64,000 bases of DNA from Cotesia glomerata (lineage: Eukaryota > Arthropoda > Insecta > Hymenoptera > Braconidae), in the NCBI RefSeq assembly GCF_020080835.1, contig NC_058164.1, positions 496,001 to 560,000 of the forward strand, given 5' to 3'. The position numbers and the translations under genes are program-made. Below the pieces are notes generated by a model. It did not search any database and was not told where the DNA came from. It was given only the letters and a program-made list of their open reading frames with translations. Shown piece by piece: positions 40,533 to 54,109 of the stretch (positions are counted from its first letter, which is position 1; each line of letters opens with the position of its first letter).

Positions 40533-43080
40533 CACTTCGGTATCAATATTTAGTAGCTTTATAATATTTTATTATTATAATAATTATTATTGGTGTATTA
40601 TTTTTTTCCTGTCAGTGGATCTCCTGGGATTTATAATCAGCAGAATAATAATGTTTAACTTTAGTTTCATGTAGGCGTTTAATTCAAGTTCAGACGCTCG
40701 GGGATTTAAAGTATGGGAATTTCTATTAGTATATATCGCATTATTGTTATATATTCATCGTATTGTTTATTCTGATATATTGCAGTCATACTCAAACCCT
40801 CAATTATCATACCACCAGGATGAATCGACTCTCGTTGAATTGACGCTCCATAAGTTGTTTACTGTAAATGAATAAACGCCATTAGGAATCATTCAAGCAG
40901 TAACTATGGATCAATGAATAAAAACAATCTTATATATTCCAACCAATTTATTACATTGAAACTAAACTACTAGTTTTTTTGTTTTATATCTGTATCTACT
41001 GCGGCCAGGGTCTATACAATGTATAACATTTATTCAAAAGGTTTTATGTCATTTTATTTCACGGCTAACAAATCAACTCTACAAATCCGTCAATTAATAA
41101 ATAAAAAAATTTCATTTAATTATATTTCAGTGAGCTTTTTGATGTCAATCTGGTTGACTGGTACTCGATAGTCTGAAAAGTTTTACACAGAATTAAATTG
41201 TTGCTCAAGGGATAATCATTTTATCTCCATTTCACAGAATCATATCCATTGTCCCATTTAGACCGGCTGATCGATACTTTTATATACACGAATAAACTTG
41301 TATGTTAAATATTATTTATAAATAGTTTAGTTGTTTATATTCCGGGTGAAATTATAATAAAATTTTTAATTAAAATTAAATTTCAGAGGGAATTGCAAAA
41401 CAACCGCATAATAATTTGCGGTCTCGCTTTTGTCAATTTCCCTCACTTGACAATCGAGTAACATAATTATGTACTATTCACAGTAGTATATTAATTTCGG
41501 AAAATATGTGAAGTACGTCGTTGTTATTTTATTATTTTTTTTTTTTTTTTTTTTTTTTGAAAATAATTATTATTATTATTACTATTATGATTTAATCCGT
41601 AGTCATGAAAAACGATACGTCAAGAGTTTTAATATTCCAGGATTTCCTGTTCCCTCGTCGAGCTCATTCAAAGGAATTTAAACTCAACATTTTCCCTCAT
41701 TAAAAAGTTCGTCTGACGTCGATAGCGTCAAAAAAAAGTCCGATATGATAAAATAGTTGAAATTTTCTTTTATAAAATAACTAATAATGCTAAAATAAAA
41801 TAAAATAATATTAAAAAAAAAAATAACAAATAACACGTGTCTAGACTGAACGATATTTTATTACATTTCCGGTATAATTAGAGTATGCATTCATGAGATT
41901 CGCAGTCTCAGTGTTGGATTGGTACATGAGATGTGGTAATAGTCGTAATATCCGGCCTAATCCTATCCCTCGTACTCGGTAATCTTAATGTTAGCCAGCA
42001 AGCCAAAGACTATGCACCACAAAATACAAAATAATGCTTCTATTTAAAATTTATAGAACAATATAAACATTATTATCTATAATAATTATAGCAATAATAA
42101 ATATAACGAAGCTTATGCATATGCGTGGTTGTTATTTACGTCATTTGGCTTTTAATTTTATAGCAGGACTTTAAATAAATTATTTTAAATAGAATGAAAA
42201 AAGGATAAGTACTAAATTTATTATGTACGATACGTGATAAGGATAAAATTCTAGAATATGATACACGTATTTATTATTATATTATATTATATATGAAGAT
42301 GAAGACGAGCAAACGGCGTGAGCCGGATTTATTTCTATAACTCAATATTTTCACAGCGTAAAAGTTTAGCTGCGACTAACCAACAGAGCAACCAACCAAG
42401 TAAAGGGAAAAGTTAATACCGGAGAATCAGCATCATCGGAAATGCTTTAACTATTTCTCCAATATCCTGTAATTTCCTCTTTTATATCCATCTATATATT
42501 ATCATTATTATTATTATCATCATCATCATTATTATTACGTATACTGACATTAAACTGACTCAAATAATTGTTGGATAGAAATAATAATAATAATTTAATT
42601 AAATAATTTTATCCAAGTTGGAATAAAAAGCGGGATAAAAAGTTTACTGATGAGTTCGCTGCGAAACAATAGAGACCGTTGAATAAAATATCTTTAATGG
42701 ATCCGGAGCTGAAAGGAATACTGATACGAAATCATTCAATAGTATTATTATCATTGATTATTATTAGTTGGTGCAAAGTCGCGTGGTTCGCTTACGCCTA
42801 CGCGAAATTCATCGCGTTAATTTGATACATCCAATCCAATGAATAATTTCAATCTCTCTGATAAGTATTTGGTATTACTGAACACTGTTCAATTTATCAC
42901 TCCTTAAAATGAAATATTCATCAAGCTACTCATTGAAACTATTGATTTAATCCTATATACTGTGTGTTATATTTTTTTTTTTTTTTTTTTTTTCGATAAA
43001 ACTGGGAATGTTTGGCAGCGAAAAACAAAATTGATAAGTCATTAATCAATAGACCGAGAAGAATAAACAAAAATACTCAC
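40533..43080 (-). other. 5' intron of Alk
   Basis: No coding exon is seen between the first Alk coding exon and the upstream non-coding exon at 43121-43081. AT-rich, with poly-T at 41525-41560 and 42972-42994 and ATT/ATC microsatellites near 42500. An unseen acceptor for the first coding exon must lie just above 40532. Confidence 0.5.
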
Positions 43081-43334
43081 CCTTGTGGATGCTGATCGGG
43101 AGATTTATTCAAATAAAAGGACTGTCAACACACAGTATGCATTACAATTAATAAATAAAAATAATTAATAGTATTACTATTGTTACAACGATAAATAATC
43201 CAAAGCCGTGATTTAAAGTATCAACGTAACTAAACGTGCTGTTGATAGAATAAAAAACGTAACACTAATAAATAGAGAACCGTAAAATATTAATAAACGT
43301 ACGTAGTGATGCTGCGTTAGTTGGAGACTTACCA
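43081..43334 (-). other. Alk: Probable non-coding 5' exons of Alk
   Basis: On the minus strand an exon ends at about 43333 with a GATG|GTAAGTC donor. A 41-nt exon (43121-43081) is bounded by TTGACAG and GTGAGT. Neither carries an in-frame start leading into the Alk frame. They match the strand and position expected for 5' UTR exons of Alk. Assigned by proximity only. Confidence 0.45.
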
Positions 43335-44260
43335 TCACCACCCACACAACGTGGAAGCTCCTGACAGACCCTTTGGTTGTTTTTTTTTATATTTGGTCTC
43401 TGTTATCAAACCGTGTATACATTACACGGGAGAGCGGAGAAAGAAGGAAAGAAATAAATAAAGAAAGAAAGAATGAGAGAGTCAAGCACAAAAGCACATA
43501 TTCGATCGATGCTACACCAACGTCCGGATAAGCTCTCGGTTGGTACGTTCTACCCTGTTACAGCATCCAGCATGTTTCGAGGTTTTAAAACCCCCTTTAG
43601 TTACTCTACTGTTACTTCACTCGAGAAAACTCACCAATAATAACTTTCAATCATCTTTATTGTTTAATAATTAATTTTTCCGGCTTTGTCAATTAAAATC
43701 AACTTTTAAAACTTGATTGTTAATTTATAAATTAATAATTGAGTATTAAACCGAGTTTTAATGTCGTATAATTCTATCACCACTGGATGACCATCAACTT
43801 GTCTGTTTGCTCGTTTCGCGTTAGTTGGACAGCATCCAAATAATGCTGGCCTCGCGCCTACTGTTCAAGCTACACCACAGTAGTAAAGATATTGCCGGGC
43901 TCGAGGAGGACTCCGCCCCTGCTGCTCTCTCTCAGAGATACGGTTTTAACAAGCGCAGACGCGTTTACCCACACTTTTGATGCTGTCCGTCTCGTGGTCC
44001 TGTCCTCTACTCCCTTATATATATTATTATCTCCAAAAATATATCTCTATTGTGCTATTATTACTTACTATTTACTCCAACAAACATTAATCACTACTTA
44101 TCTGCATTCGGCAATTGCATCCGAACTAGCGTTTGTACTTTTAAACAAACCAGAATTACAATGACAAATAAAATTAATAAGCAGTAATTTTTTTGACATA
44201 ACAGAAATCCATTGAATAATAATTACGTGTTTGTTACGTTAATTTGCCATTCTTTAAATC

Positions 44261-44498
44261 CATGCGCAGAAACGCGCGTCAAAGAAACCGGACCAATAGT
44301 TTCATTTCTTTCTGATGGAATTGATTTTTTTTAATTTCTATTGGTCGGACGGATGCGCATGCGCTTGATAGAATTAAAACTCCTGATTGGTCGGTTCGAA
44401 AAGGGACGTTGTGACATCAGCAAGAATTGCGGGAAAAATTGTTACGCTAGCGTGTTCGGAAGTAAAGGTTAATAAGTGAGTGAATTTTTTTTATTAAA
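44261..44498. promoter_or_regulatory. Promoter with NRF-1 palindrome and three CCAAT boxes
   Basis: TGCGCATGCGC at 44354-44364 is a perfect NRF-1 type palindrome. CCAAT boxes lie at 44293-44297 (+), 44340-44344 and 44386-44390 (both as ATTGG), spaced about 45 nt apart. A second ATGCGCA core lies at about 44263. They sit 110-205 nt upstream of the RNASEH2C ATG at 44499 and are the only GC-rich motifs nearby. Alk starts in the opposite direction about 1 kb away, so bidirectional use is possible but not shown. Confidence 0.6.
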
Positions 44499-45049
44499 AT
44501 GTCGATTCGTTTGCAAATTAAAAAACAACATATTGACGGGAAAAATAACAGCCAGGTGCACTCGGTACCTTGCAAAATTCAACGCACTGGACCAGCAAAC
44601 GTTTCCAAGTATTTTACGCCGTACATCACAAAAACCGACGATAATCGTGAGTTTTAGGTTAGAATTTTAAGTATTTTATTTTGGTTACTCATTGATAGAA
44701 CTGGCTTACAGATTTTAATGCGTCCTTTCGCGGATACCCTTTGCATGGAAAAAAATTGTACGTTCCCGAGGGATACAAGGGAATTGTTTTCTTTGAAAAA
44801 AAAAAACCTGTGAATCCTGACTTTAAGAGGACTTTTAACTCTACGGAGTCTTTCACAGAGTTTTCTTACTGGAATTGGGATAAACTTCCGTCTAAAAATG
44901 ACGCATTCGACGCTGCGTTAGACTGGGTTGACATTGCTGAAGCCGTGAGAATTTTTTTTTTAATTTTAATCTTAAGAAAATAATTATTCAATTATGGAAA
45001 TATTATTCTTGAATTGCAGCTCCACGCTCCGGTTGAAGAGTCAAGTTGA
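44499..45049 (+). CDS. RNASEH2C: Ribonuclease H2 subunit C
   Basis: Exons 44499-44646, 44712-44944 and 45020-45049; 136 residues. The product has the RNASEH2C pattern: an N-terminal HSVPCKIQRTGPANVSKYF strand region, then FRGYPLHGKKLYVPEGYKG, then the conserved FSYWNWDKLPS block, ending with the short APVEESS tail. It is the non-catalytic C subunit that, with the B subunit, scaffolds the catalytic A subunit. The complex removes ribonucleotides from DNA and RNA:DNA hybrids in the nucleus. The internal ATG at 44742 would miss exon 1 and is not the start. An AATAAA lies about 100 nt after the stop. Slightly shorter than the human protein. Confidence 0.85.
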
Positions 45050-45821
45050 ATTGTTTTATTTTAATCGATATTCTGTGGCCTTATGAAGTTTTCTAATTAT
45101 TTTTTATATTATAAGTAAATAAGTAAGATTTAATTAAATATTATTAAAGTAAAATAAAGATAATTTTTAGGAGATTGGCGTAATTTTATTAAATAGTTTC
45201 AGTTACATTCTACATGAATAATTACTGATACATGATCTTGTCCAAAAAAAAATTTTTTTTATTACAAGTATCACGGGATGGCATTGGTCTTAATAATACT
45301 ATTACAAATAATTTATTTATCCAACAGAAATTGGTCACAAGCTATTTTATTTATTTGTTTTTTTTTTTTTTTTTTTTTTTTTTAAGTCTATTGGTATTGA
45401 ATAGTGAATTTATTTCTCTGTTACTCATATGACTTTACCAAAAAAATAATTAAATTATTAATTTACATACTGTTAATATCTACAAATTGAATTTTAAAAA
45501 ATGTAATTTATAATAATAATTATTTATACTGGACTCGTTATATAAGCTGCCGTATATAAGTTTATAAAATTTGTACAAAAGTTTATTTTTAGTCAGTATC
45601 GTAATAACAGAGTAGCCGTTTATTATTTCCAAATATCACTTACTTCGATAGATATTCGATATAAATATAAATGCAGTTGCATAAAAAGAATCTAAACTAC
45701 AAAAATAATAATTATATATTGCACTACTTCTTTATCCAATAAAATCTTTAAATGTGCGCAATAATAACGTGTATTGATAAAATACTATTTTTCTTCATCA
45801 TTCGCTTTTTCCAATAATTAA

Positions 45822-45864
<43 letters not shown>

Positions 45865-46408
45865 AATAGTGATTAAATATCAGTCATTAAGATAGTTGAG
45901 GTTCAGTCTGTTTCATTAATTAATCCATTGATAAATAATAAATAATCTAATAATTTTGAATTAACTATAAGTACCTCAACTACCTTAAATATTTTATCAG
46001 AACATACAAAGCATGAGATTTCATCTAAATGCTACCTTCTTACTCATTATAATAATAATAATAATTATCATTATTATTATAATAAATTCGACTAGACGTA
46101 GTGAGTGCCTTAAAACGCTTATCTCAAAGCCTGACTGGCAAATAAATAAATATTTACATTGAATAGTAATAATTAAATAAAATCTAGTGTGAAAATAGGT
46201 TTGTATAATTTTTATCACGTCGAGAATTTAGAATGTTTTTATAATGTGTACTACTGATTACTCTTTCCTCTAAGTTAGTGCGTAATTTTTACACTGTACG
46301 TCCGGAAATTCACATTACATAAACATTGACCATTTTCACATAGCTCTATGCTCTAGATAGGCTAAAAAGTAGCTACAAAAAACTAAAACAATTATTCAAA
46401 ACAACCAA
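45050..46408. other. Intergenic region between convergent RNASEH2C (+) and TMC (-)
   Basis: Holds the 3' ends of both genes. AT-rich with poly-T tracts at about 45360-45383 and 45825-45860. No exon recognised. Confidence 0.55.
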
Positions 46409-49030
46409 CTAAAAATTATTCATATCAATAGCTTGCTCTTGATATTTGGATTGCTCTTGCTGCTGTTTAATGAAAGCACTGAGACGGTTAAGTAAAAATT
46501 GTTTGTCGTGTCCCTCGAGCACCAGTTGGTTCTTGAGGACCACGACCATGTGTTTGTTCGCGTCGGAAACCGCGTGATAATAGTACAGGAGTAATGAAAG
46601 AGCGATAAAAGCAGGTATTCCGAACCCGGCAGTCCCGAGAAAAAATAGAGTTCTGCGTATCCACTCGGGGAAGCGTAAGAAAGTCTGTATGATCAATTCC
46701 CAGACAGTGTGAAGGCCTCGGAATGGACCACAGGACTTTGATGGTTCTATTTCGGCAATTGAGTAGGCCACTGGACTTATCGCCAGAATAAAAGACACCA
46801 ACAGCACGAACATAAACAGCGAATTTGAGCGACTAGCTCGGTAAACTTGACTCGAGGGCGTGCTGTTAATCAGACACGAAAACTTTTTAATGTAAAACAA
46901 AAAGAAGCAGCCGATTGTCGAGATCAGTGGCAGTATTGGTACAAAAAACATACCGATCCAACAAATTGTTTGGGAGTAAACAATGTCTAAAATGTGTCTT
47001 GGCAGATCAAATTCCTGTTCGCCGATGAACCGGATGAATTTATTCTCACTGTGTCGGGCGATCAGCGAACGAGGAAAATTTATAAAAAATGTCACCAAAA
47101 ATTGTGTAAAAAAATCGGTAAGATAAAGTTTAAAAAATTGTTGTCCGACGAATGTTTCCCAGCACTGAGGACGGCGATGATTTGCGTTGCTCACGTGTCG
47201 CGGCTGCTCATCGTCCTCTTCGGGAGTTGAGATTTTTTTATAAAAACTCGTCAGCAATACCGCTAACGAGGCTAGACGCAGGAAGACGATTCGAAATAAT
47301 GTTAATCTGACGACAAAGAGCGGGTTGTAGTGCTCTAGAGCTACCAAATAGCGGAACAGAAAAGGTACCACTATATTTAATCCGACGATACAGACGTAGG
47401 GCAAAAACTCGTAGGCTATTTGGACAAGACGTTCAATGGATATGTAAGAGGAGCTTTCGGCTTGCAAGAAACTCGGGTCTTCTACTTTGTCAAACGACAA
47501 TTCTATTATAAAGTATATGAAAACTCCACAAGCACTCAGTACTAGAATAACCAGCAAATTAACAATCAGACGGACGAAAAATAATTTTATTCTCTCCTCG
47601 CGCGTACGATTTTGCCGCTCCTCCTCAAGTCTCTCTGCTTCCAAAAAAGCCTTGATTTCATTGTAAAGCGCTTTGTGTTTAATCCCCGCGGCTTTTTCAT
47701 TCTGAATACAAAAATCCCATCCGCCGAATATTAAATTGCAGTACTGATAAAATTGTCCCTCACCCTCGACGACTCGCTCCTTGAAGCCTTTAGCCGCCGA
47801 TCGAATTATTGCAATCAAACTAATAAGAGTCACGGCAATTATCGTGCAAATGTAAGCCAGAGGCAGATCGTAGTAAGTGCCGTTCCCGTTTTTCCCGTAA
47901 ATCTGATTAGTGTACGCTCCGTAGAACAGTAATGTGCGCTCCAATATTCCCCGAGCCTGCATTATATCGACGAATGTATTCCCAGACTCTGAGGAATTCC
48001 AGTAAGCCTCCGACGAACAAGACACACTGGAGGAGCTGTTCCCCGTGCAAGGCTCCAGCTCCTCAACCAACACTATTGTCGGCAGTATTATGAACGCAAA
48101 TATCACAATAAACAGTGTAATGTTGAGAAACATGAGCCATTTTATGAATAAAAAGTATGCGACGATTCCCATCCCAAAGTTACCGCCTATTTTTTTGAAA
48201 CTCGTGCTCCACAGCTCCATTTTAGCGTAAGTTTCTTTCATACGGGATTTAAACTGCTGCCAGGCTTTTCTGCGTTGCCATTTGAGCTGCTCGAAGCCCT
48301 GGAGTCTTAACTTTGTCGCATTCTGCAATATTATAAAAGTTTTTAGCGTAAAAAGAATAAAAAATAGCAATAGTATTGAAAGTATTGATTAACAAAGTGT
48401 AGAATAGCTTTTATGGGGACAGTGGACAGTATGTACATTTATCGGATGTGTTGGTACTAGAGTCGATTGTTTTAGTTGGACGGACCAAGTGGACAATGTG
48501 TGAGTGTTGTAACAAAACTATTACCTGTAGTTGTCTTTTCAATTGTATCTTTTGCGCCATACAAACGGGCATTGCCTTTATCTGCATTATTTCCTCCCAA
48601 GTGCGTTCTTCATTCGATAAATTTTCAGATAAATCTGGCAGCATTGAAACAGCAGTATCAATATTCGGTGCATTTGTTGACATTCGTCTGGCGGTGCTTG
48701 TCGCACACCGGGACCGAGTGCTGGTGCGTCTTCTCATTGTTGTTTTCGGTTCGTTTCTTATCCGTTTAGCGGTCGCTTTAAAATAAATTTCATTTTATTA
48801 CGACAATATTAAATTATATTAACAAGCAAACAAATAAAGATAATTAAATTCTTACCAACGCGTGACTTTTTACTCGGCAACAGAGTCGCGATGTGCGAAG
48901 GATCACGTAGTGCTTGCTGTAAGTCATTCTCAATAGCAGCTGGATAACGTTCTTGATAAAATTCAGCCCCAGCTTCCTCCCAGCCTTGTCCTTTGTCACC
49001 GCCGCGCTTTTTTCTTTCGCCTCCCGACAT
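46409..49030 (-). CDS. Transmembrane channel-like (TMC) family protein
   Basis: Exons (minus): 49030-48856, 48775-48525, 48322-46409; phases 1 and 0 agree; 779 residues. The first two exons encode a soluble N-terminus: charged GERKKRGGDKG start, then an Arg/Thr/Ser-rich stretch. The large third exon carries about eight to ten hydrophobic helices and the TMC signature near CWETFVGQQFFKLYLTDF, followed by further helices and a Gln-rich C-terminus. TMC proteins are TMEM16/OSCA-fold ion channels or scaffolds. TMC1/2 form the mechanotransduction pore in hair cells, and fly Tmc acts in food-texture and proprioceptive sensing. The length and loop layout look closer to the TMC5/6/7 group than to TMC1/2, but I cannot settle that by eye. 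Confidence 0.88.
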
Positions 49031-49634
49031 TTTTAAAAAATAATTTACAAGACTTTTACTTTAATTAATTAATTAAATTAATTCGGAAAGTTGCCTGTGT
49101 TTGAAATGAGCATCAGTTGTGGAGAAACTTGTCAATAATTATTGGATTTATCAACCTTGATCGTTAATTTTTGAGTAAGCCCCGATAACATTTCGTTATC
49201 ACTTGCGTACCCAGAAATACTTGTCATTTTACAGCACACAATAGGACTCTTGAGATTAATTGTTACCGATAAACGTCATGAGCTAGCAGCTATTTTTCAC
49301 AAATAATTTATTAACAACAATGAAAAAAATGACACTGTGATGGCGGACGTCTGGTTGCCAAGTACTGCCTGGACACATACATTTCTCCAATTCTCCGTTA
49401 CATTTTATCCATCCTACGCATTAATAATAATAAAATAAAACAGATTATCTTTAATATATTACATTTAACATTCATCCATCATAATAACATACACACTTGT
49501 TAAACAATATTGTTTATACATTAAATAATAAGTAAATACATACAATTAAACCGCCATTTGATGTACACGTACGTCACCATCAGAAACCAATGACACACCG
49601 AGTTTCGGAGCATCACCAACACCACCTACACACC

Positions 49635-49673
<39 letters not shown>

Positions 49674-50687
49674 CATATTCCTACACACACCAAACATTTA
49701 CACACGCATACACACAGTCCAGCTGATTCAGCTTGCATGGAAACACCCCTTAGATTTACTATAAATCTCTGGTTGTCTATAACTCGGTTGTGTACAGTAA
49801 ATAAATGAACGATTATATTTACTATTTACGGTAAAAATAATAATTAACAAGCAAACAAATAGCAATAATTATCAATAAGCCTTTTAGCAACGCCAGTGAA
49901 TCGAAAATTTTGTTAATAGAGATAAAATAGTGGACAAAACGCTGACTCCTTATGCGGAATATTGACACATTACTTTTTTTAGTAACTTAATTAATCAGGA
50001 GGATAAATAAATCAAAGCTTGATGAATTGACTGGTAAGTAATACAAGCTATTTATTTTTATTTAGATTTTTATTGAATTATTATATATATTTTTTTTTTT
50101 TTTTTTTTTTTTATCGAGCAATTTAAACCTTATAATTATTTTTAGGAATAAATAATGTATATATGTTTATAAGCATAATATATATAGCTGTATTTGTGTT
50201 TGTAGGTTACTTCTTCTATTGATATCGAGCACTCTTGACGGTTGTTTCATGGAGATTAATGATTTTTATTCATTTCCTGGTCTAAAGTTGTCCTCTTTGT
50301 TAATTAGCTTTAGAAAATTGACTGTCGAAAGTGAACAGAGCTGTTGAAATTGTTTTTACTCGCACGTTGGGCATAAGGTAACACACTTTTAGCAACATTA
50401 AATGCTACTGATAATTTATAATATTAATTATCAATAATACAGCAGTAATGAATTAATTAATTAAGTTGCCGATGCTTGAGTAGACGGACGTTTGAATTTT
50501 TTGTTTACTCATTTTTGTTTGTAGTCTAAGACGCTAGCTCGATTGCTGGTGACAAATATTAATTACGCTAACGCTTATTAATTTAGGTAGTGTAATTATT
50601 TAGCGGTATTATTGCTTATTAGGTGCTCTGGATTTAAAAATATAGTGGTACACGACAAGTGTGCAAGATAACTCTTGTATCACTGTG
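49031..50687. other. Divergent intergenic region between TMC (-) and DESI2 (+)
   Basis: Contains both promoters. A (CA)n microsatellite interrupts it, as does a poly-T tract at about 50090-50113. DESI2 probably has non-coding 5' sequence near 50.2-50.7 kb. The open frame rich in His and Thr over the CA repeat is a repeat artefact. Confidence 0.5.
49636..49672. repeat. (CA)n microsatellite
   Basis: An uninterrupted run of about 18 CA units, flanked by imperfect CA-rich sequence to about 49715. Confidence 0.95.
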
Positions 50688-51739
50688 ATGTTTCCGTCAG
50701 GTTTTAGCTGCAACCTCTCATTCCCAAGCTGTCTCGGCTACCCACAAGATAGTGAGGAACTTATTCCCAAAATGGCTAGAGAACCAATTATTCTCAATGT
50801 TTACGATATGGTAAGCTTCACTAATATAATTATTTTATTTTTTTTTAGTTGATTTCAATAAATTAAATTTTTTATTTCATCAGTATTGGATGAATGAGTA
50901 CACAACACCTATCGGCTTAGGAGTCTTCCATTCAGGTGTTGAAATTTATGGTGTTGGTATGTATTTTTACTCTAGAATTATTTTAAATAATAAATTTATA
51001 TTATTATTATTATTATAATTATTTATTATTAGAATATGCTTATGGTGGACACTCGCTCCCAATATCTGGTATTTTTGAAATAGCACCACGTGACGCTGAT
51101 GAACTTGGAGAGCAATTTAGATTTCGGTTTGTTTAATTTAATATTTTTAGCACTTAAATTTTTGAATAATTAAATTTATTCTTATTTAAAAAATAAATTT
51201 ATTTTTATTTAAAAAATTGAAAAAAAAATTTTTTTAAATGAAAAAAAATAAAAAAAAATTTTTTTTTAACTTTTTAAAATAAAAAAAAATCAAATTTATT
51301 TTTATTAAAAAAAAAAATTTAATTTTGATTTATTAATTTTAGACAATCTGTTCATATTGGCTACACCGATTTTACGGAAGAAGATGTAGCCAGAATTGTC
51401 GCTGAGCTTGGAAAAGATTTTCGTGGTGATCGTTATCACTTGATGAACAAAAATTGTAACCATTTCAGCGGACAATTGACACAAGTATTTAATTATTAAT
51501 TTATTGATTTATTATATGGTTAAATAGTTAGTTAATTATTAATAATTGACTATGAATTTTAGATTTTATGCGGCCAAGAAATTCCAGGATGGGTGAACCG
51601 ACTGGCATACTTCAGTTCATGTGTCCCATTCCTCCAGCGCTGTTTGCCAAAAGAGTGGCTCACCCCAGACGCTCTCACTCACTCACTCAGCCACGTAAAC
51701 CACCGCGACAGTACACAGCACTCGGAAACTTCATTGTAA
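50688..51739 (+). CDS. DESI2: Desumoylating isopeptidase 2 (PPPDE peptidase)
   Basis: Exons 50688-50810, 50884-50956, 51033-51126, 51343-51484 and 51563-51739; 202 residues. The PPPDE fold is complete: LNVYDMYWMNEYTTPIG start, catalytic His in GVFHSGVEIYG, catalytic Cys in NKNCNHFS, then the CGQEIPGWVNRLAYFSSC and CLPKEWLTP blocks close to human DESI2. This papain-like thiol protease family removes SUMO or ubiquitin-type modifiers; DESI2 has also been reported as a deubiquitinase and depalmitoylase-like enzyme in vertebrates. An in-frame internal ATG at 50771 matches the usual DESI2 start better, so the 28-residue extension from 50688 may be 5' UTR. The tail after the core is shorter than in the human protein. 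Confidence 0.92.
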
Positions 51740-53941
51740 CATTTAGCTTCTGATGATGATAGCGAGTGTAACATTTTGAAATGTCGCAAGAGCCATACGT
51801 TTTAGATAATTGTAACACCAACAACAAAGCACAATACAAGCTAAGTAGCGTATCTCCTGGACTAATTCGAGGTGCACTGGCCATCATTGTAACGGACCTG
51901 ACGTTCGGATAGCAAAGGTTTTTTTAACGAGTAAGCAAAGTAACGAAACTAAAATAATAATAATAATTAATAAAAAATAATGCCTTCCTTGCAACGTTGT
52001 ATTTGTAAAATCAGCAGCGTAAACATAAGCGATAATTACTTGTTAAACAGTCGAAGTTTAATAGTTGATTAACGAAATAATAATAATAATTTAAATGATA
52101 ATGATAATGAATAAAAAACATGCCTACAAATCAAAGTGATTAGGAGACTGAGAAATGGAAACTTTTTTGGATAATATTGAGACAGAAAATTTATCTACAT
52201 GGAGATATTTCGCTTCCTGGTTATGAATGAGTACATATTAATTAATAATAATAAAAAATAACAATAAAATTTTTTCTTGTTTTTAATAAATAAATAAATT
52301 AAAATAATAAGTACATACTGTAGCTCATGCTTTAAGGTAAATTTGTATTAATAATAATAACCGATTAATATTAATTATTGTGAAGAAATAGCTTTCATAA
52401 TAATTACTAGTGAATTAAAGGAATTCACGCGTCCAATACTTTAAACAAATATGTCAGTTGCGACTTAGAACGTTTCTGTGATGGGCATCCAAACGTCAGT
52501 AAGACACGAACTAACTTTACTTTTTTTTTTAATTAATTAATTACATAACATTTGTTTGCACGATACTCTATATTAATTTTTTAATTATATTTTTTTATTT
52601 CCGCAGGTATTTTTTTAATTTTTAAAATCTCAATGCATTTAACTTGAGTCTCAATCACTCAGTCCTGTTAATTAAAATTTCAATACGTTGAATACAGCGA
52701 TTGTATAGAAAAATATGAGATTAAATGATTATTCATATAAATAAATCGTTGTCTGGCGTACATATGATGTTACTTGTTACAGAGAAAAATGGAGAAAAAA
52801 ATTTAGTAAAATTACTACCGAATAAGAAGTGATGAATGAAGATGAAGATTGCATGTTGTGTAGACATTTTTTAATATTAATACTAATAAATAATAATATT
52901 AATAATTATAATAATAATAAAACTAATTAATAGTAACAATCGCCATAAATTTTTAACTAGTATTTTTTTTTTTTTTTAATTATTTTTTTTAATACGCATC
53001 TAGTACTGTCAATTATATATTAATTTATACACTCGATGCAAAAGAAACAAACTACGTTGTTTATTTTTCACATATCTCAATTAATTGTATATTATAACGC
53101 ACATTATAATTATTAAACATTGATTAATTTTCAAAAATTTTCTCACTGTAGTTCGATACATATTAGTAATGTATCATTAATCATTATATATAAATGAATT
53201 AAGGAAGTTTTTAAATTACTTCAATAATAAATTTATACAATTATACATTTATAGAAAAGGATATAAATCAATTGTGTTTAATTGATTTAAAAAGTTAAAT
53301 AAATCGATAATTGTAATTATTTATAAAAACAAAATAAATTATATTAATAATTTACTTATCGATGAAATTAATATTAATTGTATAAATTAAGTATTAATGT
53401 TCATGACAGTAAAAACTTTCAGTGTAGTAATTAATCTATAATCATTTGAGTTTTTAAAATATGGGAGTATGAAGACTGCCAGTATGTAATAAAATAAAAC
53501 ATTCAAAAATACCAAGGTTTATTTTTTTTCCTGCCTATAAATAATATTAACAAAGAATATCAATTATCCGAATCGGCTCTAGATAATATTTCAACTAAAT
53601 TATAAAGAATTCTTTAAATTATTTCGTTTGAAAATTACTTTAAGATAATAGATAATTGATTCGGATATGTGAGCTTCTACTGTACGGTTTCTTTATGAAT
53701 AAATTATATCACTACTATAGTGTTGGGTACTTATTACCTATCTAGTTATTCTATAAATAACGTCTTTTGATAATCAATGCATAGATTGTTAAATAGGCTT
53801 TTTTTTAAAGAAGCAAGCAACAAGATTTGATATAAAGCGCATTTGTAATAAACCTTCAATTAATGACTTTCATTATGATTAATAACTATTGTTGATAATG
53901 AATGATATTAAATAATTTGTCATGAATTATAATAGATACCT

Positions 53942-53944
<3 letters not shown>
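51740..53944. other. DESI2 3' flank and AT-rich intergenic region
   Basis: Extremely AT-rich with many TAATAA stretches. AATAAA signals occur throughout, so the DESI2 3' UTR may be long. No coding exon, RNA gene or element recognised. It forms the border between the ordinary conserved genes and the accessory ankyrin region. Confidence 0.5.

Positions 53945-54029
<85 letters not shown>
53945..54029. repeat. (TA)n microsatellite, about 85 bp
   Basis: Uninterrupted alternating AT from 53945 to 54029, right at the left edge of the accessory ankyrin region. Confidence 0.95.
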
Positions 54030-54035
<6 letters not shown>

Positions 54036-54109
54036 ATAGAACAAAAGATTTTTTCAAGGCAAAGTTATTAATTATATTTAGACAATTTATAACTCATACT
54101 TTGAATAAT

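Noticed and set aside
49590..49808. Open frame rich in His and Thr
   Set aside because: It is produced by the (CA)n microsatellite and has no other support.
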